DNA of 64,000 bases from Paludisphaera rhizosphaerae (lineage in GTDB: Bacteria > Planctomycetota > Planctomycetia > Isosphaerales > Isosphaeraceae), in contig NZ_JAALCR010000001.1 of the NCBI RefSeq assembly GCF_011065895.1, forward strand, positions 496,001-560,000, given 5' to 3'. The notes below the pieces were generated by a model, which did not search any database, had not been told where the DNA came from, and worked only from the letters and a program-made list of their open reading frames with translations. The first letter of the stretch is position 1. Every line of letters starts with the position of its first letter. Of the stretch, positions 61,586 to 64,000 are shown piece by piece. The position numbers were made by a program, and so were the translations under genes.

Positions 61586-63245
61586 AATCGAGCGGTTCTC
61601 CCCCGAGGTCACCCGGACGGAAGTCGGCACGGTTCTCGAAGTCGGCGACGGCATCGCGCGCGTCCACGGCCTCTCCGGCGTCATGGCCGGCGAGATGGTC
61701 GCCTTCAAGAACGGCGCCAAGGGCATCGCCCTGAACCTCGAGGAAGCGTCGGTCGGCGTCATCGTCCTCGGCGAGTACACCGCGATCGAGGAAGGGGACG
61801 AGGTCGTCGCCACCGGCCAGCTCCTCCGCGTCCCGGTCGGCGACGCCCTGATCGGCCGCGTGGTCGACCCGCTGGGCAACCCGCTCGACGAGGGCGGCCC
61901 GATCAGCACCACGCTCAGCCGGGCCATTGAGTCCCCCGCCGCCGGCATCGCCAACCGCCAGCCGGTCGACGAGCCGCTGCAGACCGGGGTCAAGGCCATC
62001 GACGCCATGATCCCGATCGGCCGCGGCCAGCGCCAGCTGATCATCGGCGACCGCAAGACGGGCAAGACGGCCATCGCCATCGACACGATCCTCAACCAGA
62101 AGGGGACCGGCGTCATCTGCGTGTACGTGGCGATCGCTCAGAAGGAGTCGACGACCGCCGGTCTGGTCGACATCCTTCGCCGCCACGGTGCCATGGACTA
62201 CACGATCGTCGTCGCCTCCGGCGCCAGCGATCCGGCCCCGCTCCAGTACATCGCCCCGTACGCCGGCTGCGCCATGGCCGAGTACTTCATGTACGAGCAG
62301 GGCAAGCCGACTCTGTGCATCTACGACGACCTCTCGAAGCAGGCCGTGGCCTACCGCGAGGTCTCGCTGCTGCTCCGTCGTCCTCCCGGCCGTGAAGCCT
62401 ACCCGGGCGACATCTTCTACGCTCACTCCCGCCTCCTCGAGCGTTCGGCCAAGCTGGCGAACAGGTACGTCATCGTCCCCGAGTCGACCAAGGCCGCGGA
62501 CGCGACCGAAGACAAGGGCGTGAACAAGAAGGTCTACGTCGGCGTCCCCGGCGCCGAGGAAGCCGCCCACGACCTCAAAGAGAAGTTCCCGACCGGCCAC
62601 AAGGTCGCCAAGACGCCCACCTCGGGCGGCTCGATGACCGCGCTGCCGATCATCGAGACGCTTGAAGGCGAGGTCTCGGCCTACATTCCGACGAACGTGA
62701 TCTCGATCACGGACGGCCAGATCTACCTTCAGCCGGACCTCTTCTTCGCGGGCGTGCGGCCGGCTATCGACGTCGGCATCAGCGTCTCCCGCGTGGGCGG
62801 CAAGGCTCAGATCGGCGCCATGCGTAAGGTCTCCGGCGGTCTCCGCCTCGACCTCGCGGCCTTCCGCGAGCTTGAAGCGTTCGCCCAGCTCGGCACCGAC
62901 CTGGACAAGGCGACGCAGGCCCAGCTTGACCGCGGCTACCGCATGGTCGAGCTGCTCAAGCAGCCGCAGTACCGCCCGCTCTCGGCCATCGATCAGGCCA
63001 TGAGCATCTTCGCCGCCTCGGCCGGAGCGCTCGACGACATCGCGGTTCGCGAAGTTCAGCGCTTCGAGCAGGAGTTCCTCGAGTTCGTCCACACCGAGCG
63101 GAAGAAGCTCGTCGACGACCTGACCCGCGAGCAGAAGCTGACCGACCCGATCGTCGCCGACTTGAAGGCCGCCATCAAGGACTTCAAGTCGAAGTTCAAG
63201 CACGCCGGCCTGACCGCTCCGGCGGCCGTCGCGGCCAAGTCCTGA
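61542..63245 (+). CDS. atpA: ATP synthase F1 subunit alpha
   Basis: 567 residues, about 60 more than usual. The non-catalytic nucleotide site has Walker A GDRKTGKT at 169-176, as in E. coli, and the family signature appears in [20 protein letters not shown] and [14 protein letters not shown]. The extra length comes mainly from an insertion after LLERSAKL: residues 308-361 ([18 protein letters not shown] to [11 protein letters not shown]) lie between that helix and [19 protein letters not shown] stands before the ATG inside atpH. Confidence 0.96.
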   Translation: MKFRSEEISSVIQREIERFSPEVTRTEVGTVLEVGDGIARVHGLSGVMAGEMVAFKNGAKGIALNLEEASVGVIVLGEYTAIEEGDEVVATGQLLRVPVGDALIGRVVDPLGNPLDEGGPISTTLSRAIESPAAGIANRQPVDEPLQTGVKAIDAMIPIGRGQRQLIIGDRKTGKTAIAIDTILNQKGTGVICVYVAIAQKESTTAGLVDILRRHGAMDYTIVVASGASDPAPLQYIAPYAGCAMAEYFMYEQGKPTLCIYDDLSKQAVAYREVSLLLRRPPGREAYPGDIFYAHSRLLERSAKLANRYVIVPESTKAADATEDKGVNKKVYVGVPGAEEAAHDLKEKFPTGHKVAKTPTSGGSMTALPIIETLEGEVSAYIPTNVISITDGQIYLQPDLFFAGVRPAIDVGISVSRVGGKAQIGAMRKVSGGLRLDLAAFRELEAFAQLGTDLDKATQAQLDRGYRMVELLKQPQYRPLSAIDQAMSIFAASAGALDDIAVREVQRFEQEFLEFVHTERKKLVDDLTREQKLTDPIVADLKAAIKDFKSKFKHAGLTAPAAVAAKS

Positions 63246-63265
63246 TTTCCGTAACCGGCCGGCCG

Positions 63266-63297
63266 CCGACGCCGCTCCTCCCGGGGCGGCGTCGGCC
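63266..63297 (+). other. Stem-loop in the atpA-atpG gap
   Basis: GCCGACGCCGC pairs perfectly with GCGGCGTCGGC, loop of ten bases, between atpA and atpG. No U tract follows. Confidence 0.5.
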
Positions 63298-63329
63298 GAG
63301 CCGCCGAGCGAATCCCAAGAGAACTCACG

Positions 63330-64000
63330 ATGGCCAAGGCCCGCGCGATCATCAAACGCCGCAAGGCGGTCGACAACATCCGGAAGATCACCCGGACGAT
63401 GGAACTCATCGCCACCGCCCGGTTCCGCAAGGCGATGGACCGGGCCGTCGAGGCCGAGGCCTACACCCGCAAGATCGCCGAGATGGCCGCCGACCTGGGC
63501 GACTCGTCCACCACCGTCTCCCACCCGCTCCTCCAGAAGCGGCCCGTCGCCAACGCCCTGCTGCTGGTCCTGTCCAGCAACCGAGGCCTCGCCGGCGGCT
63601 ACAACGGCAACGTCCTCCGCGCCGGCATCCGCGACTACCAGGACCTCCAGGCCGAAGGCGCCGGGGTCACGGTCGAGGTCTCCGGCAAGCGCGGGGTGAA
63701 CTTCTGGAAGTACCGCAAGCTCCCCATGACCTCCACGTACTTCCATTTCGAGGACAAGCCGGCCTTCCACGAGGTCGAGGTCCTGGCGAACAAGTACATG
63801 GCGATGTTCCTGGAAGGGAAGATCGACCGCCTGGACGTCGCCTACACCAAGTTCATCAACACGGCCCGCCAGGAGGCCGTCGTCGAGACCCTGCTGCCGA
63901 TCGTCCAGGAGGCCCCGGCCGAGGATTCGACGAAGGCGAAGGACAAGTCGGCCGGCATCGAGCGCAAGCGGGCTCCCTACGAGTTCCTGCCTGACGCCGC
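63330..64000 (+). CDS. atpG: ATP synthase F1 subunit gamma, N-terminal part
   Basis: The frame opens at ATG 63330 and runs off the window end, so about 223 residues are visible. The long N-terminal helix of the rotating shaft is clear (IIKRRKAVDNIRKITRTMEL), as is the Rossmann-like part (LLLVLSSNRGLAGGYNGNVL). The gene is in the normal place after atpA; atpD and atpC would be expected beyond the window. Confidence 0.93.
   Translation, partial: MAKARAIIKRRKAVDNIRKITRTMELIATARFRKAMDRAVEAEAYTRKIAEMAADLGDSSTTVSHPLLQKRPVANALLLVLSSNRGLAGGYNGNVLRAGIRDYQDLQAEGAGVTVEVSGKRGVNFWKYRKLPMTSTYFHFEDKPAFHEVEVLANKYMAMFLEGKIDRLDVAYTKFINTARQEAVVETLLPIVQEAPAEDSTKAKDKSAGIERKRAPYEFLPDA

Noticed and set aside
61569-63770. 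A 733-codon open frame antisense to atpA
   Set aside because: Compositional shadow of a highly conserved gene.

Overview
The window comes from a high-GC bacterium that I place in the Planctomycetota, most likely the Isosphaeraceae (a Paludisphaera/Singulisphaera-like organism). The sequence signs are a PEP-CTERM secreted protein, a secreted protein with an RPLAEQVEERFL-type N-terminus, proteins with Gly-Met tails, BlaI/M56 pairs, an ECF sigma factor paired with an anti-sigma/von Willebrand A fusion, and a DUF6807/PmoA-family protein. GTG and TTG starts are frequent and genes are packed tightly. The genus is inference only.

Layout. 0-2 kb: the end of a glycoside hydrolase family 2 gene, then a 600-base non-coding stretch with degenerate repeats. 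2.5-5.5 kb: two reading frames joined at an A9 run and a GC hairpin, which look like one 1,004-residue protein made by a -1 shift. 5.6-9.3 kb: a PEP-CTERM protein, an NtrC-type regulator and a secreted protein. 9.4-16.9 kb: an M28/PDZ peptidase and a divergent ABC importer (lipoprotein, ATPase, permease) interrupted by an antisense oxidoreductase and an inverted-repeat element. 17-26.8 kb: housekeeping genes carA, purA, uppS, cdsA, then PhoH, HD phosphohydrolase, ybeY and a CBS transporter-like protein. 26.8-35.5 kb: a membrane spermidine-synthase-like protein with a GT39 glycosyltransferase, recO, a BamD-like TPR lipoprotein, an LptE-like lipoprotein, folP and proA.

36-39.8 kb: an ECF sigma factor with its anti-sigma/VWA partner. 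40-47.1 kb: a glutamate-carboxypeptidase-like M28 peptidase, then a BlaI repressor with two M56 sensor peptidases behind a promoter carrying two tandem BlaI-type dyads. 47.1-52.8 kb: a repeat-bearing spacer, an APC permease, an RmlD-like reductase, a ParB-like protein, hemW and a NifU-like protein. 52.9-57.8 kb: an RRM RNA-binding protein, a PmoA-family protein, 5-formyltetrahydrofolate cyclo-ligase preceded by a candidate 6S RNA gene, a UVR-motif protein and a DUF4912 protein. 58.3-64 kb: an ATP synthase operon atpZ-B-E-F-H-A-G, cut off inside atpG.

The observations most worth following are the A9 frameshift module at 4.2 kb, the 6S-like RNA upstream of the cyclo-ligase, the tandem operator in front of blaI, the hairpins in the atp operon gaps, the insertion in AtpA, and the altered Q- and H-loops of the ABC ATPase. 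I found no CRISPR array, tRNA, rRNA, intact insertion sequence or prophage. Promoters, terminators and RNA structures were found by eye and are predictions.
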